Assembly: GCF_003026285.1 (NCBI RefSeq)
Contig: NZ_PYOD01000019.1
Span: 25,957-89,956 of the forward strand
DNA: 64,000 bases
Direction of reading: 5' to 3'
From: Photobacterium profundum
GTDB lineage: Bacteria; Pseudomonadota; Gammaproteobacteria; Enterobacterales; Vibrionaceae
Made by a program: the position numbers and the translations under genes. Each line of letters opens with the position of its first letter. Positions within the stretch are counted from its first letter, which is position 1. Shown piece by piece: positions 15,844 to 26,300 of the stretch. The notes beneath the pieces are model-generated. The model had not been told where the DNA came from. It made no database searches and saw nothing but the letters and a program-made list of their open reading frames with translations.

Positions 15844-17760
15844 TTACATTGCCTCTAATTCTTCCCAGCGCTCAAATGCTACTTCAAACTCTTGCTCTGC
15901 TTCTGCAAGGCGAGCTAATGTTGCTTCGGTATCATTTTTTACGTCTTGGAAGAATGCAGGATCATTAACTTGTTCCTGCAGTTGTGCAATTTCATTTTCC
16001 AATTTTTCAATTATAAGCGGTAGACCTTCTAGCTCTTTTTGAAACTTATAAGAAAGCTTCTTTTTTGGCGTAGAACGAGTAGCCTCTCGCGGCTTATTGT
16101 TTTCTTGCTTTTTCTTCGCCTGCTCATATTCAGCAGCCTGGTTTTTAGCAATATTTGTTAGAGAGTTAGCACGTTGCTCTTGAGCATCATGATAACCGCC
16201 TACGTATTCGTCGATAACCCCATTGCCTTCAAAAATCCAGCTTGTCATCACAGTATTATCAACAAACTGACGATCGTGGCTTACTAAAAGTAAAGTACCC
16301 TGATAGTTGGCAAGTATTTCTTCTAAAAGTTCCAATGTTTCGATATCTAGATCGTTTGTTGGTTCATCGAGAATTAATAAGTTATTTGGTTTTAGGAACA
16401 ATTTAGCCAGTAATAGACGGTTTTTCTCACCACCAGAAAGTGCTTTCACGGGTGTACGAGCACGACGAGGATGGAATAAGAAATCTTGTAAATAGCCTAA
16501 TGCGTGACGTGTTACACCATTAACGGTCACTTCTTGCTTACCATCAGCAAGGTTATCCATTACGGTTTTTTCAGGGTCCAATATTTCACGGTATTGGTCG
16601 AAGTATGCTGCATCGATCTTAGTACCACAGTGGAACTTACCTGATGTTGGGGTGAGTTGCTCTAGCATTACTTTTAGCAATGTACTCTTACCACAACCAT
16701 TTGGTCCGATAAGTGCGATACGGTCACCGCGCATAACTGTAAAGCTGAAGTCTTTGATGATTTGTGCGTCACCATAACTATATGAGATATTCTCAGCTTC
16801 AAATACAATCTTACCAGAGCGCTTCGCTTCTTGAAGTTTCATGTCGGCTTTACCAACCACTTCACGGCGTTCACTTCGCTCATTACGTAATGCTTTTAGT
16901 GCACGCACACGCCCTTCGTTACGAGTACGTCGAGCCTTAACGCCTTGACGAATCCATACTTCTTCTTGTGCTAGCTTTTTATCAAACTCTGCGTTTTGTT
17001 CCGCTTCTACACGCAGCATCTCTTCTTTATTTTCAAGATACAGTTCATAGTCACCAGGAAAAGAAACAAGTTTACCGCGGTCTAAATCAAGAATACGTGT
17101 CGCCATCGAGCGAATGAAAGCGCGGTCGTGAGAGATAAAGATGATTGAACCACGGAAGTTCTTAAGGAAACCTTCAAGCCACTCGATAGTTGCAACATCT
17201 AAGTGGTTGGTTGGCTCATCAAGAAGTAAGATATCAGGGTTACATACCAATGCACGTGCCAGCGCAGCTTTACGCTGCCAACCACCCGATAGATCGCTAA
17301 GCATTGTGTGCGGATCAAGATGTAGGCTTTCCAACACAGCAGCAATTTGACTATCAAACTGCCACGCATTCGCATGGTCAATTTTTTCTTGCGCTTTCAT
17401 TAACTTATTAAGGTTTGATTCACTTGGATCAACAGCGATTAAATCCAATAAGTGGTGATATTCTTTAAGTACCTTACCCACTTCAGCCAAACCTTCAGCA
17501 ACGTAATCAAACACATTACCTTCAGCATTACGCGGTGGATCTTGTTCTAGACGAGAGATTGTAAGCTCTGTCTGACGCTGAATACTGCCATCATCAAGCA
17601 ATACATCGCCTGTAACCACTTTCATGAACGTTGATTTACCTGCGCCATTACGGCCCACTAAACAAACACGTTCATTTGGTTGAAGAACGAACTCCGCCTT
17701 ATCAAGTAAAGCGTGATCACCATACGCAAGTTGCGCGTTACTAATATTAATTAAAGCCAT
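15844..17760 (-). CDS. uup: Uup, ABC-F ATPase
   Basis: A soluble ABC-F protein of 638 residues with two nucleotide-binding domains: Walker A GRNGAGKST (about 36-44) and GPNGCGKST (about 350), signature motifs LSGGWQRK and LSGGEKNR, and Walker B/H-switch blocks LLLDEPTNHLD and LILDEPTNDLD. The C-terminal domain, about 555-638, is a charged coiled coil typical of Uup. ABC-F proteins act on ribosomes; Uup also affects precise excision of transposons. It overlaps the upstream glutaredoxin-like gene by 14 bp and follows rlmKL in the order known from enterobacteria. Confidence 0.94.
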   Translation of the reverse strand: MALINISNAQLAYGDHALLDKAEFVLQPNERVCLVGRNGAGKSTFMKVVTGDVLLDDGSIQRQTELTISRLEQDPPRNAEGNVFDYVAEGLAEVGKVLKEYHHLLDLIAVDPSESNLNKLMKAQEKIDHANAWQFDSQIAAVLESLHLDPHTMLSDLSGGWQRKAALARALVCNPDILLLDEPTNHLDVATIEWLEGFLKNFRGSIIFISHDRAFIRSMATRILDLDRGKLVSFPGDYELYLENKEEMLRVEAEQNAEFDKKLAQEEVWIRQGVKARRTRNEGRVRALKALRNERSERREVVGKADMKLQEAKRSGKIVFEAENISYSYGDAQIIKDFSFTVMRGDRIALIGPNGCGKSTLLKVMLEQLTPTSGKFHCGTKIDAAYFDQYREILDPEKTVMDNLADGKQEVTVNGVTRHALGYLQDFLFHPRRARTPVKALSGGEKNRLLLAKLFLKPNNLLILDEPTNDLDIETLELLEEILANYQGTLLLVSHDRQFVDNTVMTSWIFEGNGVIDEYVGGYHDAQEQRANSLTNIAKNQAAEYEQAKKKQENNKPREATRSTPKKKLSYKFQKELEGLPLIIEKLENEIAQLQEQVNDPAFFQDVKNDTEATLARLAEAEQEFEVAFERWEELEAM

Positions 17761-18055
17761 TGTTTTTTAACCATGCTGCAAGGTCGGCACTATCAAACGG
17801 CCAACCAAGTTCAGAAATTGAGTGTGTAGATTCATCAGAAACAATGTCTGCGGTTACAGAACAAGCATCTGAAGACGTTGATATTACGGGTTTTATGGAC
17901 ACAACCGGTATTGTTACGCCGTAACGTGAAAAGAGCACGTCATCAAAGGCAATATCTATTACCTGAACGTGCTCTTGTACCCCTGCCTCTACAAGCAAGC
18001 TATAAGCTTGCTCGCAAAGGTGGCATCCTTCCGTGCTATAAAGGGTTATCAGCAC
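17747..18055 (-). CDS. Glutaredoxin-like protein (DUF836 type)
   Basis: A 102-residue thioredoxin-fold protein with the CHLC redox motif (Cys11 and Cys14) in STEGCHLCEQA, then IDIAFDDVLFSRYGVTIPVV, which carries the cis-proline of the fold, and a C-terminal SELGWPFDSADLAAWL. Length and motifs match the DUF836 glutaredoxin-like family. The substrate is unknown. It is wedged between rlmKL (stop directly upstream) and uup (14-bp overlap), so the three genes form one translationally coupled operon. Confidence 0.85.
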   Translation of the reverse strand: MLITLYSTEGCHLCEQAYSLLVEAGVQEHVQVIDIAFDDVLFSRYGVTIPVVSIKPVISTSSDACSVTADIVSDESTHSISELGWPFDSADLAAWLKNNGFN

Positions 18056-20194
18056 TTAACCTTCCTTGTGAGTGATAATCCAGCAGTTATGAATGTGCTT
18101 GTTCTTCGCAAAATCCATTGGCAGTGTTTTATCAGAAATATTCTTAGCATCCAAACCAAGTTCATTCAATTTTTCTAAATCCATTTTGAACTGACGTTTA
18201 TTGTTAGAGAAAACAATTTTGCCATCAGTACGTAGCATGCGCTTCAAGTTTTCCATTAGCATGATGTGATCACGCTGAATATCAAACGTCTGCTTCATAC
18301 GCTTAGAGTTAGAGAATGTTGGTGGATCGATAAAAATAAGGTCAAATGTGTCATCAACTTCTTGAAGCCATTGCAAGCAATCCGCTTGAATAAACTCATG
18401 TTGATCACCGACTTGGTTGTTAAGCTCCATGTTTTCTTGAGCCCAACCAAGGTATGTGTTCGACATATCAATCGTTGTAGTCGATTTAGCACCACCGCAA
18501 GCAGCATGTACAGAAGCTGAACCGGTGTAAGCAAATAGGTTAAGGAAATCTTTCCCTTTCGCCATGTCACCTAACATTTTACGCGTTATACGATGATCTA
18601 AGAACAAACCTGTATCCAGGTAATCATAAAGATTAACCTTAAGGTCTACGCCATATTCGTTCACGATAATGTGACGCTCTGCATTTGATAGCTTCTGGTA
18701 CTGATTTTTACCCTTCTGGCGCTCACGCACTTTTAGAATAACTTTATCAGTTTGAACACCAGTAACTTCAATCGTTGCACGTAACACGTCCATAATACGA
18801 CGACGAGCAATCTCTTCAGGTACAGTTTTAGGTGCTGCGTACTCTTGAATGATCAGGTAGTCATTGTATTTATCGATAGCTGCATTGTAATTTGGCAAAT
18901 CAGCGTCATAAATGCGGTAGCAGTCTATGCCTTCTTTCTTTGCCCATTTATTCAACTTAGTAATGTTCTTTTTAAGACGGTTAGCAAAATCAGGGGCTAC
19001 GTTTTCTTGTTCAACATGACCTTCAACCTCACCTTCTTCTTTCTTAACGCTACCAGCCGTAATCAAATACGTTTTAAGTACACAATCTAGTGCACCGTTT
19101 GGTAGTTTGAATTGCTTGTCTGCACGCATACGTAAACAGCTAAGTAATTCATTAGAACCAGAATAGATAGACGCCGATGAACCTGCAAATGCCAACTTAA
19201 GACGATTACCAAGCTCTGTGTATAAGCTAATTAATTCGGGTGTTGTACCTAAACGCTCACCGTATGGTGGGTTACAAATAACAATACCAGCATCATAACC
19301 TTCAGGGGCTTTCAGCTCTGTCGCATCGCCCTGTTGGAAATTAATCAGTTCTTTAACACCCGCACGGCCAGCGTTATCACGCGCAATGGCTAATACACGG
19401 TGTTCCAACTCAAAACCAAAGAACTTAGTCTGAACTTTAGCAGGACCACGACGCGCTTTAACAGACGCTTCAGCATGAATTTCAAGCCATGCTTCTTTAT
19501 CGAAATCTTTAATTGACTCAAAGCCCCAGCGCTTGCGCTTCAGACCCGGTGCAATATCAGCCGCCATCATTGCAGCTTCAATCAACAATGTACCTGAACC
19601 ACACATTGGGTCTAGTAACGGTTGACCTGGCGTCCAGCCACTTTTCAGTACCAGTGCAGCAGCGTGCGTTTCACGTAATGGCGCACGACCAGCTTCAGTA
19701 CGGTAACCACGTTGATGAAGACCACTACCTGCCATATCAAGGCCTAACACACCTTTCTCACCAGACAGGCGCATATGAATACGTAGATCTGGCTGGTCAC
19801 GGTCGATATTAGGACGACGAAGATCTGCTTTCGTGAAACGGTCGACGATAGCATCTTTAACTTTCATTGCACCGTATTGGCTATTACGGATTTCACGGTT
19901 TGTACCGTTAAAATCTACGACAATACGTGTAGCGTTGCTGAAATACTCAGTCCAATTGATTGCCGCAGCGCCAAGGTACAAGTCCATGTCGTCACGAACG
20001 GTAAATTCGCTAAGAACTTGAATGATACGAGACGATATACGTGTCCATAGGCAACAACGGTAAGCGGTTGACTGATCGGCTTTAAAACGTACACCGGCAT
20101 GAACAACTTGAATGCTCTGAGCGCCAAATTGTTCTAATTCTTCTGCAAGGAGGTTTTCAAGACCTCGAGATGTGATAGCTAGATATTGATTCAT
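18056..20194 (-). CDS. rlmL: RlmKL, bifunctional 23S rRNA methyltransferase
   Basis: RlmKL makes m2G2445 and m7G2069 in 23S rRNA. The 712 residues (E. coli 702) show an N-terminal THUMP region (about 45-155), the first methyltransferase domain with DPMCGSGTLLIEAAMM and catalytic NPPYGERLG, and a second Rossmann methyltransferase with FLNLFAYTGSASVHAA and FIDPPTFSNS. A charged linker separates the halves. It is the first gene of the rlmKL - glutaredoxin-like - uup unit; the promoter region lies in the long gap upstream. Confidence 0.95.
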   Translation of the reverse strand: MNQYLAITSRGLENLLAEELEQFGAQSIQVVHAGVRFKADQSTAYRCCLWTRISSRIIQVLSEFTVRDDMDLYLGAAAINWTEYFSNATRIVVDFNGTNREIRNSQYGAMKVKDAIVDRFTKADLRRPNIDRDQPDLRIHMRLSGEKGVLGLDMAGSGLHQRGYRTEAGRAPLRETHAAALVLKSGWTPGQPLLDPMCGSGTLLIEAAMMAADIAPGLKRKRWGFESIKDFDKEAWLEIHAEASVKARRGPAKVQTKFFGFELEHRVLAIARDNAGRAGVKELINFQQGDATELKAPEGYDAGIVICNPPYGERLGTTPELISLYTELGNRLKLAFAGSSASIYSGSNELLSCLRMRADKQFKLPNGALDCVLKTYLITAGSVKKEEGEVEGHVEQENVAPDFANRLKKNITKLNKWAKKEGIDCYRIYDADLPNYNAAIDKYNDYLIIQEYAAPKTVPEEIARRRIMDVLRATIEVTGVQTDKVILKVRERQKGKNQYQKLSNAERHIIVNEYGVDLKVNLYDYLDTGLFLDHRITRKMLGDMAKGKDFLNLFAYTGSASVHAACGGAKSTTTIDMSNTYLGWAQENMELNNQVGDQHEFIQADCLQWLQEVDDTFDLIFIDPPTFSNSKRMKQTFDIQRDHIMLMENLKRMLRTDGKIVFSNNKRQFKMDLEKLNELGLDAKNISDKTLPMDFAKNKHIHNCWIITHKEG

Positions 20195-21222
20195 GGAATT
20201 CTTTTCACACTTATGTTGCCGGGAATTATAACGTAAAACAGACTAAATGCCTCTCTATTCCCCATTGCATACGCATTATTTAGTTAAATAATAATGAAAT
20301 AACGATAACTCAAGGCTGATATTGATCATTCTGAACCGTAGCCTGACAAAAAACAGCGTTATTCATTAATGACAGCTATTTTTAAACCTCCAAATTTCCG
20401 CCCTCACAAGTCAAAACACCGCAGCAATAGCTCGCTTAACACTGTCCACCACTGTGGACAATTCTGTTTGTATCTATAGATTCAAATTCAACCCAAGCCT
20501 TGATCATCATTGTTCACCACGAGAAACATAAACTGTAAACAATTGATTTTTAACTTAAAAGAACCGCAACGAAACAGATTAAATCAATGTATATCCGCAT
20601 ATGTAAGTAATGTATTACACCACATTTTATTTCACACAAAGGCGCATACACTTATGGTTTCCACTTGGGAAAGTATTAACCGTCAGCTTGCCACCAGCCT
20701 GTAACTAAATTACGTTAAAGAGGAAATACAGGAAATACATTCAATTAATCACACTAAATTCGCTGTTAAATATCAGTTATTTGCTGTAATTTTCGCCTAA
20801 AAGAGGCAATAAAAAATATCCTTTATTAGCCAATAATTCGATTAACCTCACCAAATATGCTCGATTTTCATACAGGCTCAATGTATCCATCATTAACCAT
20901 TTGCTGATTGTATTTATATAATGCTGTTCTTTGTGCACTAAATGCTTTTAGATTTTAATAACAAGAATGAAGATTTCGATTAAATTGAAGGCATTAAATG
21001 AAAGTGGGATGAGAGAAAAGCATGACTATTCCCTATCCTGTAATGAAGATAAAGCAATGAAGGGGATCGATTGGACTTACTGATTTTGAAATCGATAAAA
21101 GAGACGTCAGCGGTACAGAAGGCTTATTGGCAGGAGTAACTAGGCTCTAAATGAGGTGTTTTATATGGGGCTTTCTGAGTCTTGATAAGAAATAAAGCAG
21201 CTCGTATGTACCTATACCTATA
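20195..21222. other. Long gap between zapC and rlmKL without a supported gene
   Basis: About 1 kb of AT-rich DNA. The only ORF of note (20510-20704, plus) has no ribosome-binding site and no familiar motif. A small inverted repeat GTCCAC / GTGGAC lies at 20444-20459. E. coli carries ycbX in this position between zapC and rlmL; nothing resembling it is left here. The left part must contain the rlmKL promoter. Confidence 0.5.
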
Positions 21223-21762
21223 TTAACCTACGAGTGCTAGGTTCAGCATTACGTCTTCTTCGTACGCTGTTATACGATCATTCATAACCTTTATTGTGTC
21301 GCAGAAACGCATTTCCTTCGTACTAGACAGCGCTAAAGGCTCTATATCAACCATCATACATAGGCTTGCACAGCCGCTATTCTCAATAACAATGAACTTT
21401 GCCGTACCTAGAGGTGTTTGAAGGGTTACCACTTCACCACTTTCAGGCTCACAGCTTATTGATTGAGTATCAAAAAACCAACTTTTGGGCATCATCGGTT
21501 TGTGAAAACGACTTGCAGCAACAGCATTTAATGCCAGTTCTGCTTTTCGCGGTTCAGAAATATCTAAATGTGAAATGTTTTCTTTGTAGCTTTGGAAAAT
21601 AGAAGCGTCATCAACAGTAAATTCACACTGTTCACTTGCCGAAGGGATAAGATGCTTAGCTGGAATACCTACGCGAAAAACCATATCACTTCCCAAATCT
21701 AACATTAGGGAATTATCCTTGAGGTCGAAATACCACATCCATGAATTATTTGGTTTTAACAC
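21223..21762 (-). CDS. zapC: ZapC, FtsZ-ring-associated protein
   Basis: ZapC promotes lateral association of FtsZ filaments. Starting at the GTG at 21762 the product is 179 residues (E. coli 180) and begins LKPNNSWMWYFDLKDNSLMLDL, as in the family; an in-frame ATG 39 bp upstream would add a tail absent from relatives. Other family landmarks are FRVGIPAKHL, LALNAVAASRFHKPMMPKSWFF and, near the end, DTIKVMNDRI. GGAG lies just before the GTG. It follows pyrD on the same strand, as in E. coli, but after a terminator. Confidence 0.9.
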   Translation of the reverse strand: MLKPNNSWMWYFDLKDNSLMLDLGSDMVFRVGIPAKHLIPSASEQCEFTVDDASIFQSYKENISHLDISEPRKAELALNAVAASRFHKPMMPKSWFFDTQSISCEPESGEVVTLQTPLGTAKFIVIENSGCASLCMMVDIEPLALSSTKEMRFCDTIKVMNDRITAYEEDVMLNLALVG

Positions 21763-21849
21763 GTAAACGCTCCAGAAACAGTTCTTTGTACTATGTATCA
21801 AACAATATAGAAAAAACTTTAGAAGAATTTTACGGAGGTTGAGATAAAA

Positions 21850-21876
21850 AAAAAGGGGAAAATATATCCCCTTTTT
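21850..21876 (-). terminator. pyrD terminator
   Basis: AAAAAGGGGA / TCCCCTTTTT stem with a seven-base loop and T-runs on both strands, about 100 bp past the pyrD stop. Confidence 0.85.
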
Positions 21877-21975
21877 GTTACAAAAAAATGTAACTTTGAC
21901 AATTTCTGGCGATATTTTAGCTACAGAGAACTAAAAAGGGAGCACTATTTTAAATAGTCGTTCGCCAATACTCAC

Positions 21976-22986
21976 TTACGAGTTTGTAACAATGTCTTTT
22001 ACCAATTTTGGTCCGTGATAAATGAAACCAGAATAAATCTGTACAAGCTGAGCACCCGCATTCATTTTTTCACGTGCTGAAATAGCTGAATCAATACCAC
22101 CGACCCCAATGATTGGCAAAGCGCCATTTAATTCTTCAGCTAAACGACGAATAACCTCAGTACTGCGATTTTGTAGCGGACGACCACTTAGCCCCCCCAT
22201 CTCATCACAATGTGGCATGCCTTTAACCAAAGTGCGATCCAATGTCGTGTTTGTACCAATAACACCATCAATTTTATTTTTGATTAGTGATTCTGCAATT
22301 TGCACAATTTCATGATCTTCTAGATCGGGCGCGATCTTCAATGCTAATGGAACATACTTACCGTGTTTATCTGCCAGCTCTTTTTGTTTATCTTTTAACT
22401 GAGACAAAAGATCATCAAGCGCTTCTCCATATTGAAGAGAGCGAAGCCCTGGAGTATTAGGTGAAGAGATATTTACAGCAATATAACCTGCATGTTCATA
22501 AACCTTTTCCATGCAGATTAAATAATCTTCTGCGCCCTTCTCGATTGGCGTATCTTTATTCTTACCAATATTAATACCAATAACACCGTCATATTTGGCT
22601 TTTTTGACATTCTCAACCAGGTTATCAACGCCAAGATTATTAAAGCCAAAGCGATTAATAAGACCTTCAGCAGGCAATACACGGAAAAGACGTGGCTTTT
22701 CATTTCCTGATTGTGGGCGTGGCGTTACTGTCCCCACTTCTACAAAACCAAAACCCATTGCGCCAAATGCATCAATACATTCGCCATTTTTGTCTAAGCC
22801 AGCAGCCAATCCAACAGGGTTTTTAAATTTGATACCCATTACTTCAACGGGACGATCAGGTACATGTTGACGATAGAAGAGATCAAGCGGAGTGCCGGTA
22901 AAACGAGAAAAGTTCTGAATAGCAAGATCATGCGCCTTTTCAGCATCTAGTTGGAAAAAAACGGATCGTGCGAGGCGATAAATCAT
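21976..22986 (-). CDS. pyrD: PyrD, dihydroorotate dehydrogenase (quinone), class 2
   Basis: PyrD oxidises dihydroorotate to orotate with transfer of electrons to quinone at the inner membrane (pyrimidine synthesis). All 336 residues align in length with E. coli. The N-terminal helices (YRLARSVFFQLDAEKAH) form the membrane-binding, quinone-tunnel part of class 2 enzymes. FMN-barrel landmarks include NPVGLAAGLDKNG, INRFGFNN, NISSPNTPGLR with the catalytic Ser175, and IIGVGGID near the end. It has its own promoter region and a strong terminator. Confidence 0.96.
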   Translation of the reverse strand: MIYRLARSVFFQLDAEKAHDLAIQNFSRFTGTPLDLFYRQHVPDRPVEVMGIKFKNPVGLAAGLDKNGECIDAFGAMGFGFVEVGTVTPRPQSGNEKPRLFRVLPAEGLINRFGFNNLGVDNLVENVKKAKYDGVIGINIGKNKDTPIEKGAEDYLICMEKVYEHAGYIAVNISSPNTPGLRSLQYGEALDDLLSQLKDKQKELADKHGKYVPLALKIAPDLEDHEIVQIAESLIKNKIDGVIGTNTTLDRTLVKGMPHCDEMGGLSGRPLQNRSTEVIRRLAEELNGALPIIGVGGIDSAISAREKMNAGAQLVQIYSGFIYHGPKLVKDIVTNS

Positions 22987-23307
22987 TGTCTCTCCTTATA
23001 AAAAGCTCCAAATAAACGGGCTTATTATTCACAGTTATCCCTTCTACTTCAATGACTTTTTACGCAATTTGTATCAATAAAACAATTACTTACATTTAGA
23101 TGTTTATTTACAATGAGTTACAGATTAAAATTTGTTATTAATTTATCAAAAACGACGCAAACGATTACGCTTTACATATGAAATGTGGCTTTTATGTTTA
23201 CTTGCTGTTGATTTAACGATAAAAAAAGCCATTACATCAGTTATGTAATGGCTTTTTAATAAGAACCAAATTTATATCATAGACTTATGATAGTTATCTC
23301 TGGCTCC
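22987..23307. other. Gap upstream of pyrD
   Basis: AT-rich DNA holding the pyrD promoter region and the gdhB terminator; no ORF or other feature seen. Confidence 0.6.
23223..23257 (-). terminator. gdhB terminator
   Basis: AAAAAGCCATTACAT and its complement form a 15-bp stem around CAGTT, with T-runs on both strands. Confidence 0.9.
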
Positions 23308-26300
23308 TCACATATTAGGACGACAGTTTAGGTTAAGTAGCATTAATTCACGTAAGGCAACAGAGAACTTCGCGAATTCATGGGCTGTTCCCACTTTAAA
23401 TTCTGCTAGTACACTGTTCCAGCGATGAATTGCAGTCTCGTGCATCTCCATCCATGTCTCTATGCTTTGCTCTGCAGCTTCACCATTTTGATTACTGCTG
23501 ATAACTGCCGAGGTTAGTTGGCGTTGCTGCCAATCCAGATCTTCTCTGAACGAAGCACGTGCCAATGCTTGCCAATGGTTTTCTACTGGCTGATTGTGTA
23601 CTTGCTGTAAGAACCAATGCAAAGACAGTTTAGAGCCAACAACAAAGTAAACACGCGAGATATGATCAATATCTTTATCTAGCTCTTTCGCTATCTGAGC
23701 AATATCCATCGCAGAATACAGGCTGGTTAAGCGAGCAATATTGTGTGCCAGTTCAGCAGGAACACCTTGCTCGATCATTACATTAGCTTGATCGTTATGC
23801 TCTTCAACCTCTCCTGTTACAAGGTAACTTTCAAGGTTTTCTTGTAACGTATTCAAAATAGGCTGGTACAGTGCAATCTGCTGTTCTATTGCTAGTTTGC
23901 GTTCGCGATTACGTAATATCCAGCGCGTCGCACGGCGTAGCATACGACGGCAGCGATAAAGCATTTCGTACTGCACTTCTGCTGGTACTTTATTATCTAA
24001 TTCACGAATTTGACTAAAGAACGTATCAAATCGGAAGACTTCACGCCCAACACAATAAGCTGATGAAATTTCTACAACTGTTGCTCCCGTCTCTTCTTGC
24101 AGTCGTGTGACAAAATTGCAACCCATTTCATTAGACATTTGATTCGCAAGCGATGTTGCTATCAGTTCTTTTCTCAGTGGATGTTGTTCCATTTGTGCGC
24201 GGTATTTCTCTTTAAGTTGCTTAGGGAAATACGCAGGTAGCAAACGGGCATGGTAAGGGTCATTTGCAATCTCATCGCTAACAAGATCTTCTTTTAGCAC
24301 CATTTTTCCGTAAGCGACTAATACAGCAAGCTCAGGTCGGGTCAGACCCATGCCTGATTTCTCGCGCTCAGCTAGCGTCTCATCATCTGGTAAATACTCA
24401 AGTGCTCGATCCAATTTACCTTCACGCTCTAGATGATGGATAAAACGGATTTGCTCTTTCAGCAGCTGCACATGCTGTTGTTGCGTAACAGAAATAGATT
24501 CACTCTGACAATACGCATCATCCAGTACGATCTCTCCTACTTCGTCTTCCATGCTTTCAAGCACTTCATTACGTTGTTTATAAGTAAGATCGCCGCCAGC
24601 AACAAGGCTATTTAGCAAGATTTTAATGTTTACTTCATTATCAGAGCAGTCAACACCACCAACGTTATCAACGAAATCGGTATTCACTAAACCACCCGTT
24701 TTAGCGAATTCGACACGCCCAAGTTGGGTCATGCCCAGGTTACCGCCTTCACCAATCACTTTCGCACGTAGCTCACCACCATTAATGCGTAAACCATCAT
24801 TCGCACGGTCGCCCACATCGGCATGTGTTTCAGTGGTCGCTTTAACGTAAGTACCGATGCCACCGTTCCACAGAAGATCCACTTCCATGCGCAAAATAAG
24901 ACCAATCAGCTCATTAGGTGGTACGCTTTGCTTACGTGTGCCCAAGAGTTTTTGGATCTGCGGGGTTAGTTTGATCGACTTGCTACGACGAGAGAAGATC
25001 GCCCCGCCTTCAGAGATCAAACTTTTATCGTAATCTTCCCAACTTGAACGCGGAAGATTAAATAGACGATCTCGTTCTTCCCAAGTCTTCGCTGCATCCG
25101 GATTTGGATCCAAGAAGATATGCATGTGGTTAAATGCAGCAACTAAACGCGTGTGCTTTGATAACAACATACCGTTACCAAATACGTCACCCGCCATATC
25201 ACCGATACCTACACACGTGAAATCGGTAGATTGACAATCTATACCTAGCTCACGGAAATGACGCTTAACCGATTCCCAGCCGCCTTTTGCCGTAATACCC
25301 ATTTGCTTATGATCGTAACCGTTAGAGCCACCTGATGCGAATGCATCACCTAGCCAGAAATTATAATCATCTGATACTGAGTTTGCCAAATCAGAGAACG
25401 TTGCCGTGCCTTTATCAGCAGCAACGACCAAATACGGGTCATCTTCATCATGACGAACAACATTCACTGGCGGCATTAGTTCGCCATCAATAATATTATC
25501 TGTCACATCCAGTAAGGCACGAATGAAACGCTTGTAACAACGCTGCCCTTCATTCCAAATTTCTTCACGGGTTGTCATCTGTGGCTGACGCTTACAGATG
25601 AAACCGCCCTTAGCGCCTACAGGTACAATAACGGTATTTTTAACTTGTTGTGCTTTTACTAAGCCAAGAATTTCAGTTCGGAAGTCTTCTTGACGATCTG
25701 ACCAACGCAAACCACCACGAGCTACTTTACCGCCACGTAGGTGAACACCTTCTATATCAGGTGCGTAGACAAATATTTCAAAGAAAGGAACCGGAGCTGG
25801 AATCTCTGGAATTTTTGAAGGACGAAGCTTCAAAGATAGCCAAGGCTTTGCATTGCCCTTTTCATCTGTTTGATAATAGTTAGTACGTTGCGTTGCAAGG
25901 ATCATATCCATGAAACGACGAATGATCCTGTCATCATCAAGGCTTTCTACACGATCCAACTTATCATGCAGCTTCTTAATCAGATCTTGCTCAGCTTTTG
26001 GTGAGTACTTTTTCCTTGGTTCAAAACGCAGTGTAAACAACTTCACTAAATCACGAGCAAGATCGCTATGACTCGATAATGTTTCTTCAATGTAGTGTTG
26101 GCTGAATGGGAAACCCACTTGACGCATGTAGCGAGCATAACTACGAATCACGGTAATTTCGCGACCCGTTAACCCTGCGCAAAGTACTAAACGGTTAAAA
26201 CCATCACTTTCTAAGTTACCGTGCCAAATCGAAGAGAATGCATCTTGAAAACGATCTCGCGCTTCACTTAAATCAATTCCTGTACATGCGTTATGCAGCA

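Noticed and set aside
20510..20704. 64-codon plus-strand ORF in the zapC-rlmKL gap
   Set aside because: No ribosome-binding site, unusual composition and no recognisable motif.
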